DNA of 64,000 nucleotides, from the NCBI RefSeq assembly GCF_000308775.1, contig NZ_BAGJ01000082.1:17368-81367 (forward strand), in the 5' to 3' direction. Of the stretch, positions 25,593 to 34,526 are shown piece by piece (position 1 is the stretch's first letter; each line of letters begins with the position of its first letter). This stretch comes from Nocardia testacea NBRC 100365. Lineage in GTDB: Bacteria; Actinomycetota; Actinomycetes; Mycobacteriales; Mycobacteriaceae. The notes under the pieces are model-generated. The model made no database searches. It worked only from the letters and a program-made list of their open reading frames with translations, and had not been told where the DNA came from. Position numbers and translations under genes: made by a program.

Positions 25593-26051
25593 GTGCGCAC
25601 ATTCACCGGCAAGGACGAGGTTCTCGCCGCGGTGGGGGAGACCCTGGGCACGAGCGACTGGGTGGAGGTCACCCAGCGGATGGTCGACCAATTCGCCGAG
25701 GCCACCGGAGATCATCAGTGGATCCATGTCGACCCCGAGCGCGCGAAACGAGAGAGTCCGTTCGGCGGGCCCGTCGCGCACGGCTACCTGACGCTGTCGC
25801 TGCTGCCGCTGCTCGGTTCCCAGATCTTCGGCTTCGCGAACGCGAAGCTGGGCATCAACTACGGCTCGAACAAGGTCCGGTTTCCCAGCCCGGTGCCGGT
25901 GGGCGCGAAGGTGCGGTCCACGGCCGTGCTGGCCGACGCGACCGAAGTATCCGGGGGCGCGCTGCAATTGGTCGTGCAGCACACGGTGGAGATCGACGGT
26001 GGATCCAAGCCGGCGCTGATCGCGGAGGCGGTGAGCCGGGTCGTGTTCTGA
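25593..26051 (+). CDS. MaoC-family (R)-specific enoyl-CoA hydratase
   Basis: The protein has 152 residues; GTG-25593 lies 7 nt after GAGGAG. A single hotdog fold carries the hydratase signature DQFAEATGDHQWIHVD, with the catalytic Asp and His of the family, and GGPVAHGYLTLSLLP. Such proteins hydrate trans-2-enoyl-CoA in beta-oxidation or polyhydroxyalkanoate supply. The single-domain length of about 150 residues is normal. It converges on the mycofactocin-type alcohol dehydrogenase, with 14 bp between the stops. Confidence 0.9.
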   Translation: MRTFTGKDEVLAAVGETLGTSDWVEVTQRMVDQFAEATGDHQWIHVDPERAKRESPFGGPVAHGYLTLSLLPLLGSQIFGFANAKLGINYGSNKVRFPSPVPVGAKVRSTAVLADATEVSGGALQLVVQHTVEIDGGSKPALIAEAVSRVVF

Positions 26052-26065
26052 CCCGGCCCCGCGGC

Positions 26066-27193
26066 TCAGCGGTCCGCGTCGGTGAAGCGGATGATTCCGC
26101 GGATATTGCGGCCCTCGAGCATATCGGCGACTCCCTCGTTGATCTGCTCGAGGGTGTATTCGCGAGTGACCATATCGCCGAGTCCGAGGTCGCCCAGTTT
26201 GTAGAGCGCGAGCACCTCGGGAATGAGGAGCTGCGGGTTTCCGCCACCGAACAGTGTGCCGCACAGACTCTTCTGCTGGAAGGTGAGGGCCGACAGGTTC
26301 ATGCGCGGATTGGTCTCCGCGGCATCGCCGGTGGCGGCGAGGACGCAACTGCCGCCCTTGGCGGTGATCCGCATCCATTTCGCCAGATCGTGGCCGTCGC
26401 ACCGCCCGACCGCGACGATCACCGTCCGGCACATCTGGCCGCCGGTTACTTCCTCGATTCCGCCGATCGCGCTGTCGATGGTCGGGTAGATGTGGGTGGC
26501 GCCGAATTTCGCGGCCTGCGCGCGTTTCGATTCGATGGGGTCCACCGCGAAGATGCGCCGGGCGCCGGAGATGACCGCCGCCTGGATCGCCGCGGAGCCG
26601 ACCGCGCCCGCCCCGACCACCGCCACATCCGCCCCGGGGCGGACCGTGGCGGTATTCACCACGGCGCCGTATCCGGTGGTGACGCTGCAACTGGCGAGGC
26701 AGGCGATATCGAAGGGGATCGACGGATCGATCTTGACCACCGAGCTCTTGTGTACCACGGCGTAGGGGGCGAAGGCGCCGATCAGCGAGGTGGGGTGCAC
26801 ATCGCGGTCGCGGGCGCGGATGCGGAAGGTGCCATCGGACACCGCTCCCCGGGTGAGCAGATTCTGGCCTCGATCGCACAGATTGTGATGACCGGATAGG
26901 CAGGATTGGCACATTCCACAGGCCGGAATGAAGGAGAAGACGACATGATCACCCACCGTCAGCTGTTCCACCCCCGCGCCGACCTCGATGATCACTCCCG
27001 CACCCTCGTGCCCGCCCAGAATCGGGAACTCGGCGGTGGGCACGTCACCGCTGGCCAGACGCTGATCGAACTGGCACAGCCCGGCGGTCTCGACCCGTAC
27101 CTTCACCTCGCCGTACTGGGGGTCGCCGATCTCGATCTCCTCGACCGACCACGGCTGCGCGTAATCCCAGATCAATGCACCCTTGGATTTCAT
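26066..27193 (-). CDS. NDMA-dependent (mycofactocin-type) alcohol dehydrogenase
   Basis: The protein has 375 residues. It is a zinc MDR with catalytic ligand regions AGLCQFD and GGHEGAG, a structural zinc loop (CGMCQSC then C) and the NAD motif GAGAVGS. Overall pattern and length match the NDMA-dependent alcohol dehydrogenases of actinobacteria. These hold NAD tightly and pass electrons to mycofactocin rather than exchanging NADH. The usual CHSD motif reads CQFD here. It lies downstream of a mycofactocin-coupled SDR on the same strand, which supports a shared redox role. No mft biosynthesis genes are in the window. Confidence 0.85.
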   Translation of the reverse strand: MKSKGALIWDYAQPWSVEEIEIGDPQYGEVKVRVETAGLCQFDQRLASGDVPTAEFPILGGHEGAGVIIEVGAGVEQLTVGDHVVFSFIPACGMCQSCLSGHHNLCDRGQNLLTRGAVSDGTFRIRARDRDVHPTSLIGAFAPYAVVHKSSVVKIDPSIPFDIACLASCSVTTGYGAVVNTATVRPGADVAVVGAGAVGSAAIQAAVISGARRIFAVDPIESKRAQAAKFGATHIYPTIDSAIGGIEEVTGGQMCRTVIVAVGRCDGHDLAKWMRITAKGGSCVLAATGDAAETNPRMNLSALTFQQKSLCGTLFGGGNPQLLIPEVLALYKLGDLGLGDMVTREYTLEQINEGVADMLEGRNIRGIIRFTDADR

Positions 27194-27373
27194 CGGCTTC
27201 CCTTACTGTCGTGGCGGCGTCGCGCGTGGGTTCGCGGCAGTACCCAGGTTGCCTGATAATGACGTTCTCGGAAAGTGTTATATCGAATTTTCCGGGAAGG
27301 TGTTCTGCCGGGACCACGGCCACCGCGCATGACGCCGTGAACGCAGGTGGGCGGTGAGCCGTGAACCGGAAGT

Positions 27374-28195
27374 TCAGTACTGCGCCGCGCCCAGGTCGAC
27401 CGAGATACTGCCGGCGGTGACGAACCGGGATTCATCGCTCGCCAGCCAGCACACCGCGTCGGCGATGTCCTCGGGCTGGGCGATGCCGTCCGGCAGCAGG
27501 GGAGTGTTCATCCGCGCGAGGAGCTCGTTGGTCTGCGCGGCCCGGGTGAGCGCGCCGACCATGTCCCCCGAACCCATCGGCGTGGCGACCGGGCCGGGCG
27601 CGACACTGTTGACCCGGATCGAATGCTTGCCGAGTTCGGCTGCCAGCGCGCGGGCCATGCCGGTGACCGCGTGCTTGCTGGCGGTGTAGTGCACCATGAA
27701 CGGCTGCATCGCCACGCCCGAGGCGGAACTGATCAGGATGATCGAGCCGCCCCGCCCGCCCTCGATGATCCGGGGCGCACCGGCCGTCACGGTGTTCCAG
27801 GTGCCGATGACATTGGTGTCGAGCACCGCCTGGAACGACTCCGGGGTGATGGCGTCCCACGGTTCGGGGATGCAGATCCCGGCGTTGGCGACGATCACAT
27901 CGAGCCGGCCGAACGCGGCCGTCCCGGCGTCGACGACGGCCCGTAGGGCGGCCGGGTCACGGGTATCGGCCGCTTCGGCGACGATCTTGCGGCCCGTTTC
28001 CTCGACCAGGCGGACGGTTTCGTCGAGATCGCCGGGAGTGGCGGCGTCGTAGGGCACCGCGGGTGGAAGTGGACCGCAGAGGTCCACCGCGATGATATCG
28101 GCGCCCTCGGCCGCCAGCCGGACCGCGTGGGCCCGGCCCTGACCGCGCGCCGCGCCGGTGACGAAAGCTACTCTGCCGGATAGTCGACCGCTCAC
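27374..28195 (-). CDS. Mycofactocin-coupled SDR-family oxidoreductase
   Basis: The protein has 273 residues; GTG-28195 follows AGGAGA by about 7 nt. It has a classical SDR with TGAARGQGR, NAG, a catalytic Ser in ISSASG and YTASK. An insertion after the second strand (GPLPPAVPYDAATPGDLDET) marks the mycofactocin-coupled subfamily, where it buries the NAD so that an external acceptor is needed. The substrate is probably a secondary alcohol, such as a terpene or sterol carbinol. It lies between cysQ and the mycofactocin-type alcohol dehydrogenase, all on the minus strand. Confidence 0.88.
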   Translation of the reverse strand: MSGRLSGRVAFVTGAARGQGRAHAVRLAAEGADIIAVDLCGPLPPAVPYDAATPGDLDETVRLVEETGRKIVAEAADTRDPAALRAVVDAGTAAFGRLDVIVANAGICIPEPWDAITPESFQAVLDTNVIGTWNTVTAGAPRIIEGGRGGSIILISSASGVAMQPFMVHYTASKHAVTGMARALAAELGKHSIRVNSVAPGPVATPMGSGDMVGALTRAAQTNELLARMNTPLLPDGIAQPEDIADAVCWLASDESRFVTAGSISVDLGAAQY

Positions 28196-28313
28196 TTGCC
28201 GTTCTCCTGTCGTTGCGAACACATCCGACCATTGTGTGCCGTACGGGGCGCGCTCTGCACGCATCGAATCGCGGGCGGGCAGGCCGGACCAGGACGCCCG
28301 GGCCCCGGATGAG

Positions 28314-29027
28314 TTACTCCGACAGCGCCTTCAGGGCCAGTTCGGCCAGCTCCGGGCGGCAGATCAACAGGTCGGGGAGATAGGGATCGGGGCGGTTGTA
28401 GACGAGGGGGGTGCCGTCGAGGCGGGAGACGTGCAATCCTGCCGCGGCCGCCACCGCGACCGGTGCGCAGGAGTCCCATTCGTACTGTCCGCCCGAATGG
28501 GCGTAGATATCGGCGGTTCCCCGGACCACCGCCATTGCCTTGGCGCCGGCCGAGCCCATCGGGACCTCGGTCGCCCCCAGCCGGGCCACCAACCGCCGGA
28601 CCTCGAAGGACGGGCGGCTGCGCGACAGCGCGACCCGTACGGTCCCGGGCGGTGGCGGCGGCGGGAGGACCGGCGGCTGCCCGGTGTGCAGCACCACGCC
28701 CTCGGCCGGGAGCGCGACCGCTCCCGCGGCGGGCTTTCCGTCCACCGCGAGCGCCACGTGCACCGCCCAGTCCGTCCGCGCGGGTTCACCGTATTCACGG
28801 GTGCCGTCGAGCGGGTCGACGATCCACACCCGGGACTGCCGGACACGGTCGCCGTCGTCGGGTGATTCCTCCGAGAGCACGGCGTCCGCCGGGCGTTCGG
28901 CGGCCAGCCGCCCGAGCAGGAAGGTGTCGGACCGCCGGTCGCCGACAGCGCCGCCGAGTTCCCGGATGCCGAGCAGCAGCTCTCCGGCTTCGCCGGCCAG
29001 TGTCGCGGCGAGTGTGTGGTCGTCCAT
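28314..29027 (-). CDS. cysQ: 3'(2'),5'-bisphosphate nucleotidase CysQ
   Basis: The protein has 237 residues; ATG-29027 follows GGAAGG. The inositol-monophosphatase fold shows the metal site WIVDPLDGTREY and a second acidic site EWDSCAPVAV. The sequence around DGTREYGEPARTDWAVHVAL matches actinobacterial CysQ, which dephosphorylates 3'-phosphoadenosine 5'-phosphate from sulfate activation. Some members also act on inositol phosphates or fructose-1,6-bisphosphate. A Pro-rich stretch lies near residue 125. Confidence 0.88.
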   Translation of the reverse strand: MDDHTLAATLAGEAGELLLGIRELGGAVGDRRSDTFLLGRLAAERPADAVLSEESPDDGDRVRQSRVWIVDPLDGTREYGEPARTDWAVHVALAVDGKPAAGAVALPAEGVVLHTGQPPVLPPPPPPGTVRVALSRSRPSFEVRRLVARLGATEVPMGSAGAKAMAVVRGTADIYAHSGGQYEWDSCAPVAVAAAAGLHVSRLDGTPLVYNRPDPYLPDLLICRPELAELALKALSE

Positions 29028-29152
29028 GAGGATCCTTCCCGGCGAGCGATGCCGCCCAGATCCATATACCACGGTGCGTCCGGTGCACTGCTCACCCGGT
29101 TCCGCGGACCGGTCCGCGGAGCACCGGCCCGGGCCGGCGCCGGTGCGGCAGG

Positions 29153-29299
29153 TCAGTAGGCGATGAACAGGATCTCGTCGCGCGAGTAGTCGTGGCCGGG
29201 GTGGTTCTCGGTGAGATGTTTACGCACCACATCCACCAGTTCGTCCTCGGTGGCGCCGGTCAGGTGTTCACCACAGGGGCAGTTGAGCCTTGTCTTCAC
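29153..29299 (-). CDS. Small DUF1059-family protein
   Basis: The protein has 48 residues. GTG-29299 is chosen because AAAGGAA lies just upstream and the product then matches family length. It contains CPCGEHLTG near the start, then an amphipathic helix and HLTENHPGHD, the C-x-C and His pattern of DUF1059. The function is unknown; the residues suggest metal binding. It is downstream of the P450 gene on the same strand, 157 bp away. Confidence 0.8.
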   Translation of the reverse strand: MKTRLNCPCGEHLTGATEDELVDVVRKHLTENHPGHDYSRDEILFIAY

Positions 29300-29456
29300 A
29301 GGAATTCCTTTCTTCGCGTACAACGATCGGGAACAGCGTACGTCTCCGGTGGCCGGGGCGACGGCTATCGGCGGCGGCGTCCGGTATCCCCGGCGCTGTG
29401 CCGGAAGCCCGACCGATCTCGGCAAGGTCGCCGCGCAGGTGGACCCCGAGGTCTGA

Positions 29457-30731
29457 TCAGGCGCGCCGGACCGGCATCCGTTTGATGCCGTGGACGAAAT
29501 CGCTGTGCACGTACTCCGGGTCGCCGAGCACCACCTCGGGGATCCGGGGCAGTAGTTCGTGGAACAGTAGCCGCAACTGCATTCTGGCCAGCCAGGCGCC
29601 CAGGCAGAAGTGCGCCCCGCCGCCACCGAAACCGGAATGTGGATTCTGGTCGCGGGTGAGGTCGAAGATATGGGGCGCCTCGAGCGCGGCGTCGTCGCGA
29701 TTGGCCGAACAGTAGAAGAGCACCAGTTTCTCGCCCGCCCGCACCGGGGTACCGGCGACCTCGGTATCGGTCACCGCGTGCCGCGCGAAATGAACGACCG
29801 GCGTCGCCCAGCGGATGAACTCCTCGACGGCGCCGCCGAGCCGGGCCGCGGGGTCCTCGAGCAGCCATTCCCGCTGTGCGGGATGGTCCACCAGCGCCTT
29901 GAACCCGTGGGAGGTGGTCTGTTTGGTGGTGTCGTTTCCCGCGGAGGCGAGCAGCACCATGAACGCGCCGATCTCTTCGTCGGTGAGTCGATGGCCGTCC
30001 ACCTCCGCGGCCACGATCGCGGACATCAGGTCGTCGCGTGGGCTGCGGCGGCGGCGCGCGGCGAGTTCGGTTCCGGTGCCGTGCAGGATGGCGAACTGGG
30101 TCATGAAGAACCCGGCCCGTTCCTCGAGGCTCGCGTATTCCTCGTCGCTCGAGCCGAACATCGCTTCGGCCGCATGGGCGACGGTCTCCCGATCGGCGCG
30201 GTCGATGCCGATCATGTCCGAGACGGTACGCATGGGCAGTTTGCGCGAGAGACTGTCCACGAGGTCCACCGGTTGCCCGCCGTGCAGGTCGGCGAGGAAC
30301 TCGTCGACAATTTCGGCGGCGTTGGCCCGGATCTGGGATTCGATGCGCCGCACCTGCTTCGGGGTGAACGCCGCGCTGATGAGGCGCCGGTACCGGGTGT
30401 GCCGGGGCGGATCCATGGTGAGGAAGAAACTCGTCGGACGCTGCAGCTCCACCGGCATCGGGTCCATGCTGACACCCAGGCTCGAGGTGAACAGTTCGGG
30501 ATGGCGGCTGATGTAGGCGATATCGCGGTGCCGGGTCACCGCCCAGAAACCGGGTTCGGCATGCGGGAAAACGGTGGGTGCCGGGGCGTGCCAGGTGAGT
30601 TCCGGTTCGGCGCGCAACCGGGCGAATACCTCGTCGCGGGCCGCGAAGTCACGGGCCCAGAACTCCGGTCCCGAGATATCGAGCCGGTGGAAGCGGCGGG
30701 TGGCGGCCGGGGCGCTGTCGGCAGGATTCAT
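29457..30731 (-). CDS. Cytochrome P450, CYP124/125/142-like clan
   Basis: The protein has 424 residues from ATG-30731; the ribosome site is weak. It shows the oxygen-binding I-helix AGNDTT near residue 262, the K-helix E-x-x-R in EEFIRW and the heme loop FGGGGAHFCLGAW with Cys376. FLTMDPPRHTRYRRLISAAFTP and the ending FVHGIKRMPV resemble mycobacterial CYP124, CYP125 and CYP142. These hydroxylate the terminal carbon of sterol side chains or methyl-branched lipids. It is soluble, with no membrane anchor. The sterol link fits the nearby cholesterol oxidase and KstR box but remains inference. Confidence 0.88.
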   Translation of the reverse strand: MNPADSAPAATRRFHRLDISGPEFWARDFAARDEVFARLRAEPELTWHAPAPTVFPHAEPGFWAVTRHRDIAYISRHPELFTSSLGVSMDPMPVELQRPTSFFLTMDPPRHTRYRRLISAAFTPKQVRRIESQIRANAAEIVDEFLADLHGGQPVDLVDSLSRKLPMRTVSDMIGIDRADRETVAHAAEAMFGSSDEEYASLEERAGFFMTQFAILHGTGTELAARRRRSPRDDLMSAIVAAEVDGHRLTDEEIGAFMVLLASAGNDTTKQTTSHGFKALVDHPAQREWLLEDPAARLGGAVEEFIRWATPVVHFARHAVTDTEVAGTPVRAGEKLVLFYCSANRDDAALEAPHIFDLTRDQNPHSGFGGGGAHFCLGAWLARMQLRLLFHELLPRIPEVVLGDPEYVHSDFVHGIKRMPVRRA

Positions 30732-30978
30732 GAGCGGCTCGAGCTCTGCAGACCATGGGTACCGCACGCGGTGCAGGCCGGGGACGAGCGCGCGCCGGTA
30801 GGAACACTGTAGTGCGCCCCCCGGCTCCCGACGGCTGCTTCCGGTGAATCGGGAGGCTTTCCCGTGTCCTCGTCGCCGGAGTGCGCCGAACGGTGCCGAA
30901 CGCAGTGCGCCGGCCGCCCGGCCGGTGGGGGCGCAGCCGAAAACCGGAAGCGAAAGAAGTTTTTCGCGCTTCGGCGGA

Positions 30979-31236
30979 ATGTCGGAGGTGGCCCGGCGCA
31001 ACCGGGCCTGGGTGCGCCGGGTGGTCCGGTATCTCGCGGGGATCGTAGGCGTGGATCCTGGGGCGTGATTCGGCGGTGTGGCGCTATCTCGACCGGACGC
31101 GCCCGGTGGCCCTGATCCTCGGTGCGGTGGTGCACCACATCGAGGACGCGGCGGATCCGGCGGGAATCGTGGCGGGATGTGTGCGGGCGTCGAGCCCGGG
31201 ATCGTTCCCGTCGACGAGTGGTGGCCCTCGGGTCCG
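30979..31236 (+). pseudogene. Remnant of a DUF574/PF04672 S-adenosyl methyltransferase
   Basis: Three family-like fragments lie in order on the plus strand in two frames. VARRNRAWVRRVVRYLAGIV (about 30988-31047) resembles the family's helix before the SAM-binding loop. LDRTRPVALILGAVVHHIED plus a following ADPAGIVAG segment (about 31090-31176) resembles its core strand and LHH motif. GVEPGIVPVDEWWPSG (about 31189-31236) resembles its C-terminus. The SAM-binding loop and the stretch between the core and the end are missing, so internal deletions and frameshifts have destroyed the gene. The assignment rests on motif recall only. Confidence 0.55.
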
Positions 31237-31388
31237 TCGCGATCGCCGCGGACGGCCGAGGAACGCCTGCTCCCGGGCGGGGTGGGGCGTAAGGGCGAGC
31301 CTTCGGCGACCGGCCCGGTGGAGGTACCCGGGGCGGGTGAGGCGCGCGGGCGCAGGTCGATCGCCGCCGAAGCGCTGCGGAAATAGCA

Positions 31389-31417
31389 TTCTCATATGAA
31401 GAGAACTGCCTTATACT
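31389..31417 (+). promoter_or_regulatory. Sigma-70-like promoter candidate for the downstream SDR
   Basis: TTCTCA (31389-31394) and TATACT (31412-31417) are 17 nt apart. The -10 matches the consensus well and the -35 moderately. Transcription would begin near 31424, about 73 nt before the proposed GTG start. Confidence 0.4.
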
Positions 31418-31496
31418 TCGGCTGGACCGGCTGCCTCGCAAGGTGATCCTCCGGGTCGAGGGGCGGCGTGAATCGCGCGGGAACTGGATAGATGCC

Positions 31497-32525
31497 GTGA
31501 GCTCTTCGAACGAACCGTGGACAGTGGCCGACGCGCCCGACCAGTCGGGCCGTATCGCCGTGGTGACCGGTGCGAACACCGGCATCGGACTCGAAGTCGC
31601 CCGCGGACTCGCCCGCCGGGGTGCGACGGTCGTGCTCGCCTGCCGCAACGATCCCGCCGCCGCGGCGGCGAAGGCCGATATCGAGGATTCGGTACCGGGC
31701 GCCGACATCCGTACCACGCACGTCGATATCGGTGACCTGAGCTCGGTCGCCGCCTGCGCGCGACGATTGCACGGCGAGCTCCCCGGTATCGACCTGCTGG
31801 TCAACAATGCGGGCGTGGTGGCCGGTACCTGGACGCCGACCGCCGACGGTTTCGAGAGCGATTTCGGCATCAACTTCCTCGGGCATTTCGCGTTGACTGC
31901 GCAACTGGCCGATATGATCACCGCCGCACCGGCCGGCCGGATCGTCAGTGTGGGCAGCCTGAGTAACGGACGCCGCAATGCGGCACTGGATTTCGAGGAT
32001 CTACAGTCCGAGCGCAGCTTCGGCCGCCTGGTGACCTACTCCCGTTCGAAAATGGCCTCCATGACATTCATGGTCGAATTGCAGCGCCGATTGACGGCCG
32101 TGGATTCGCGAGCGCTGTCGGTGGGCGCCCATCCGGGCGGGGTGCGGTCGACCATCCTGCGCGATCAGAGCCTGCTCGTGCGGATCGCCTACAGCGATGT
32201 GGTGATGACGCTCGCGCGCTTGGTCACTCAGACGCCGGAGGCGGGCGCCCGGTCCCTGCTGCGGGCCGCGCTCGACCCGGAGGTGCCCGGCGCCGGGTTC
32301 TACGGTCCGGTGCAACGGTGGGGACTGGTCGGCCCGCCGGTGCGGTTGGCCGTGCCCGCCGGCGCCGCGGACCCCGCGGCCGGGCGTCGGCTCTGGGCGG
32401 TCGCCGAGGAGCTGACCGGTGTGGAGTTCGCGCTCGCCGCGCCGAAACGCCCGGTCGTGGGCGAGGCACCGGTACGCGGCGCCGGGGCGGTCCCGGAGGC
32501 GGAAGCGGCCGGCGAGAGCGCGTAA
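31497..32525 (+). CDS. SDR oxidoreductase, retinol-dehydrogenase/WW-oxidoreductase-like
   Basis: The protein has 342 residues from GTG-31497; an upstream ATG at 31443 would add 18 residues unlike the family. It has the extended classical SDR pattern: TGANTGIGLEVARGL, ACRN after strand 2, NNAGV, then a serine region and YSRSK. Length and the ACR motif match the retinol-dehydrogenase/WW-domain-like SDR group common in mycobacteria and nocardiae. It likely uses NADP and acts on lipid or steroid alcohols. The last 40 residues are Ala/Pro/Glu-rich and probably disordered. It converges on the thioesterase gene. Confidence 0.87.
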   Translation: MSSSNEPWTVADAPDQSGRIAVVTGANTGIGLEVARGLARRGATVVLACRNDPAAAAAKADIEDSVPGADIRTTHVDIGDLSSVAACARRLHGELPGIDLLVNNAGVVAGTWTPTADGFESDFGINFLGHFALTAQLADMITAAPAGRIVSVGSLSNGRRNAALDFEDLQSERSFGRLVTYSRSKMASMTFMVELQRRLTAVDSRALSVGAHPGGVRSTILRDQSLLVRIAYSDVVMTLARLVTQTPEAGARSLLRAALDPEVPGAGFYGPVQRWGLVGPPVRLAVPAGAADPAAGRRLWAVAEELTGVEFALAAPKRPVVGEAPVRGAGAVPEAEAAGESA

Positions 32526-32546
32526 CCACGCGGCCGGGCAGCGGAA

Positions 32547-33428
32547 TCAGCGGGCGGTACGGGGACGGATCAGTCCCTCCTGCATCGTGGTCGCGCACAG
32601 CCGGCCCGCCCGGTCCACGATCTCGCCGTGTGCGAGCCCGCGGCCGCCACCCGCCCAGCGGCCGTACTGGTCGTGCAGGAACCATTCGTCGACCCGCAGC
32701 GGAGCGTGGAACCAGATCGAATGGTTGACCGTGGCGACCTGGAGTTCACGGTCGCGCAGGGTCTCGCCGTGCGGTCCGGTGGTCGACGAGAGCAGCAACA
32801 GATCGCTCAGATACATCAGGCACGCCGCCTGCTCCAGATTCGTCTCGGGCACCGGCGCGCGGGTGCGCAGCCACACCCGTTGCCGGGGTTCGGACGCGGC
32901 TCCGCGCATGGCGTGCGCGCGGGCGGGGGGATCGGGGAAGCGGGCGTCCACCCCGAGCGCGTCGAGGAATGTCGTGGTCCAGCGCAGTGCTTCGGGGTGC
33001 CCGGCGAAGACCTCCCCGAGATCGGGCACATCGTCGGGACCGGGGGTGTCGAGCGCGGCGATCTGGTGGGCCACCCCCTCCTCGGGCCGATGGAACGAGG
33101 CGAGCATCGTGAAGATCACGCGACCGTTCTGGATCGCCTCGACCCGCCGGGTGGAGAACGAGCCGCCGTCGCGCACCGGCTCCACCACGAACTCGGTGGG
33201 GACGGTGGTGTCGCCCGGCAGCAGGAAATAGGTCTGTGCCGAATGGATGGGCCGGTCCGCCGGGGCGGTCAGCCCTGCCGCCAGCACCGCCTGACCGGCG
33301 ACTTCGCCGCCGTAGCTGCGCCGTGCGGGTCCGTCGTGGGTGCGTCCGCGGAAACGGTGGTCTCCGACGCGTTCCAGAGCGAGCCGGTCGGCCACCGACT
33401 CCACGGGCCGCACGCTGTCCAGGGTCAT
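32547..33428 (-). CDS. tesB: Acyl-CoA thioesterase II (TesB)
   Basis: The protein has 293 residues; ATG-33428 follows GGAGGTGG. The double hotdog fold shows the family segments FRGRTHDGPARRSYGGEVAG, YFLLPGD, VEAIQNGRVIF, the C-terminal NHSIWFH and WFLHDQ. TesB hydrolyses medium- to long-chain acyl-CoAs, releasing fatty acid and CoA during lipid turnover. It is followed on the same strand by no partner gene; its upstream neighbour is the HSD10-like SDR, 148 bp away. Confidence 0.92.
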   Translation of the reverse strand: MTLDSVRPVESVADRLALERVGDHRFRGRTHDGPARRSYGGEVAGQAVLAAGLTAPADRPIHSAQTYFLLPGDTTVPTEFVVEPVRDGGSFSTRRVEAIQNGRVIFTMLASFHRPEEGVAHQIAALDTPGPDDVPDLGEVFAGHPEALRWTTTFLDALGVDARFPDPPARAHAMRGAASEPRQRVWLRTRAPVPETNLEQAACLMYLSDLLLLSSTTGPHGETLRDRELQVATVNHSIWFHAPLRVDEWFLHDQYGRWAGGGRGLAHGEIVDRAGRLCATTMQEGLIRPRTAR

Positions 33429-33576
33429 GGCCACCTCCGTGGGGCACGATACGGCCATGTGCCGCGGTGTCGGACAAGGTCGGATCCCATTATGGTGCGG
33501 GTATCCGGTACGGCCGGGCGCCGACTCCCCGCACGAGTCCGGGGCACGGCCCGGCCGTACCCCGGTTCGTGGCGAT

Positions 33577-34338
33577 TCACTTGGGCGCGAAGCGCATTCC
33601 GGCATCCAGGCGCAGGCACTGGCCGTTGAGCATGCCGTTCTCCACAATGGCGGCGGCCAGCTTCGCGTACTCCTCCGGGCGGCCCATTCGCTTGGGGAAG
33701 GCATTACCGGCGACCAGCGGGGTGACCATCTCCTCCGGCACTCCGGCGAGGATGCCGGTATCGAAGAGCGACGGCGCGATGGCAAGGACCCGGACCCCGA
33801 CCGAGCCGAGGTCGCGCGCCATGGTCAACGCCATACCGGCGATACCGGCCTTGGCGGCGGTGTAGGCGACCTGCCCGATCTGGCCTTCGAAGGCGGCGAT
33901 GGACGCGGTGTTGATGATGACGCCGCGTTCGCCGTCGGCATCGGGTTCGCCCTGGCTCATATGCCAGGCCTGCAACCGGTTGAGGTTGAAGGTGGCGATC
34001 AGGTTCAGATCGATGATCTGGGTGAACGATTCCAGATCGTGCGGCCCTGTTTTGGAGAGGGTGCGCTTGGCGATCCCGCCGCCGGCGGTGTTGACGGCGA
34101 TATCGAGGCCGCCCAGTTCGGCCACCGCGTCGGCCAGCACGGTTTCGACTCCCGCATGGTCGGTGACATCGGCCTCGAAGAAGGAACCACCGAGATCGGC
34201 CGCGACCTTGTTGCCCTCACTGGCGGTCCGGTCGACGATCACGACCTTCGCCCCGCGCGCGGCCAGGAGCTCGGCGCTGGCCCGTCCCATTCCGGAGGCG
34301 CCGCCGACGACGACTGCACGTGTTCCCTGAATCTCCAT
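33577..34338 (-). CDS. HSD10-like SDR (3-hydroxyacyl-CoA dehydrogenase type)
   Basis: The protein has 253 residues; the ATG follows AGGGACA. It has the classical SDR motifs GGASGMGRA and VDRT, with NTAG in place of NNAG, catalytic Ser in NTASIAAF and YTAAK. The tail (SLFDTGILAGVPEE, FPKRMGRPEEYA, LRLDAGMRFAPK) is typical of HSD10-like 3-hydroxy-2-methylbutyryl-CoA dehydrogenases. It probably oxidises 3-hydroxyacyl-CoA with NAD in branched-chain or lipid degradation. It sits among thioesterase, FadE and SDR genes. Confidence 0.88.
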   Translation of the reverse strand: MEIQGTRAVVVGGASGMGRASAELLAARGAKVVIVDRTASEGNKVAADLGGSFFEADVTDHAGVETVLADAVAELGGLDIAVNTAGGGIAKRTLSKTGPHDLESFTQIIDLNLIATFNLNRLQAWHMSQGEPDADGERGVIINTASIAAFEGQIGQVAYTAAKAGIAGMALTMARDLGSVGVRVLAIAPSLFDTGILAGVPEEMVTPLVAGNAFPKRMGRPEEYAKLAAAIVENGMLNGQCLRLDAGMRFAPK

Positions 34339-34381
34339 TGTCCCTGTCTTTCTCGGTGTGATGCCCGGTCGTCGCACGCCG

Positions 34382-34401
34382 AACGTATACCGGCCTACGT
34401 T
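34382..34401. promoter_or_regulatory. Inverted repeat upstream of the HSD10-like SDR
   Basis: AACGTA, 8 nt, TACGTT forms a 20-bp inverted repeat about 45 bp upstream of the SDR start on the minus strand. Position and size suit an operator. The regulator is unknown. Confidence 0.4.
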
Positions 34402-34526
34402 ATAGCGGCGGGGTGCGACCGGGCCACAATTTTCGTAGAAGTCTCGGTGAAAGTGCCGGTCGGGCGCTCTGGGACCGGCCGAGCGGATGTCTTCGGATCG
34501 GGGTGGTGTTGCCCGGCTCTCCGGGC

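Larger units (their letters stand above)
30732..31496. other. 765-bp intergenic region holding a decayed gene and a promoter
   Basis: No intact gene lies between the P450 and the SDR. The centre (about 30979-31236) contains broken pieces of an S-adenosyl methyltransferase, and a sigma-70-like promoter for the SDR lies at 31389-31417; both are listed separately. Open frames across this region on the minus strand have no recognisable features. Confidence 0.6.

Noticed and set aside
27236..27300. An imperfect inverted repeat (GATAAT...TTATATC) upstream of the mycofactocin-type alcohol dehydrogenase
   Set aside because: The arms match only loosely and need a gap; it is an AT-rich promoter-like stretch but not a supportable operator.
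30728..31978. A 416-codon minus-strand frame across the P450-SDR gap
   Set aside because: It lies antisense to the SDR gene and to the methyltransferase remnant, and its translation is low-complexity Arg/Pro/Ser.
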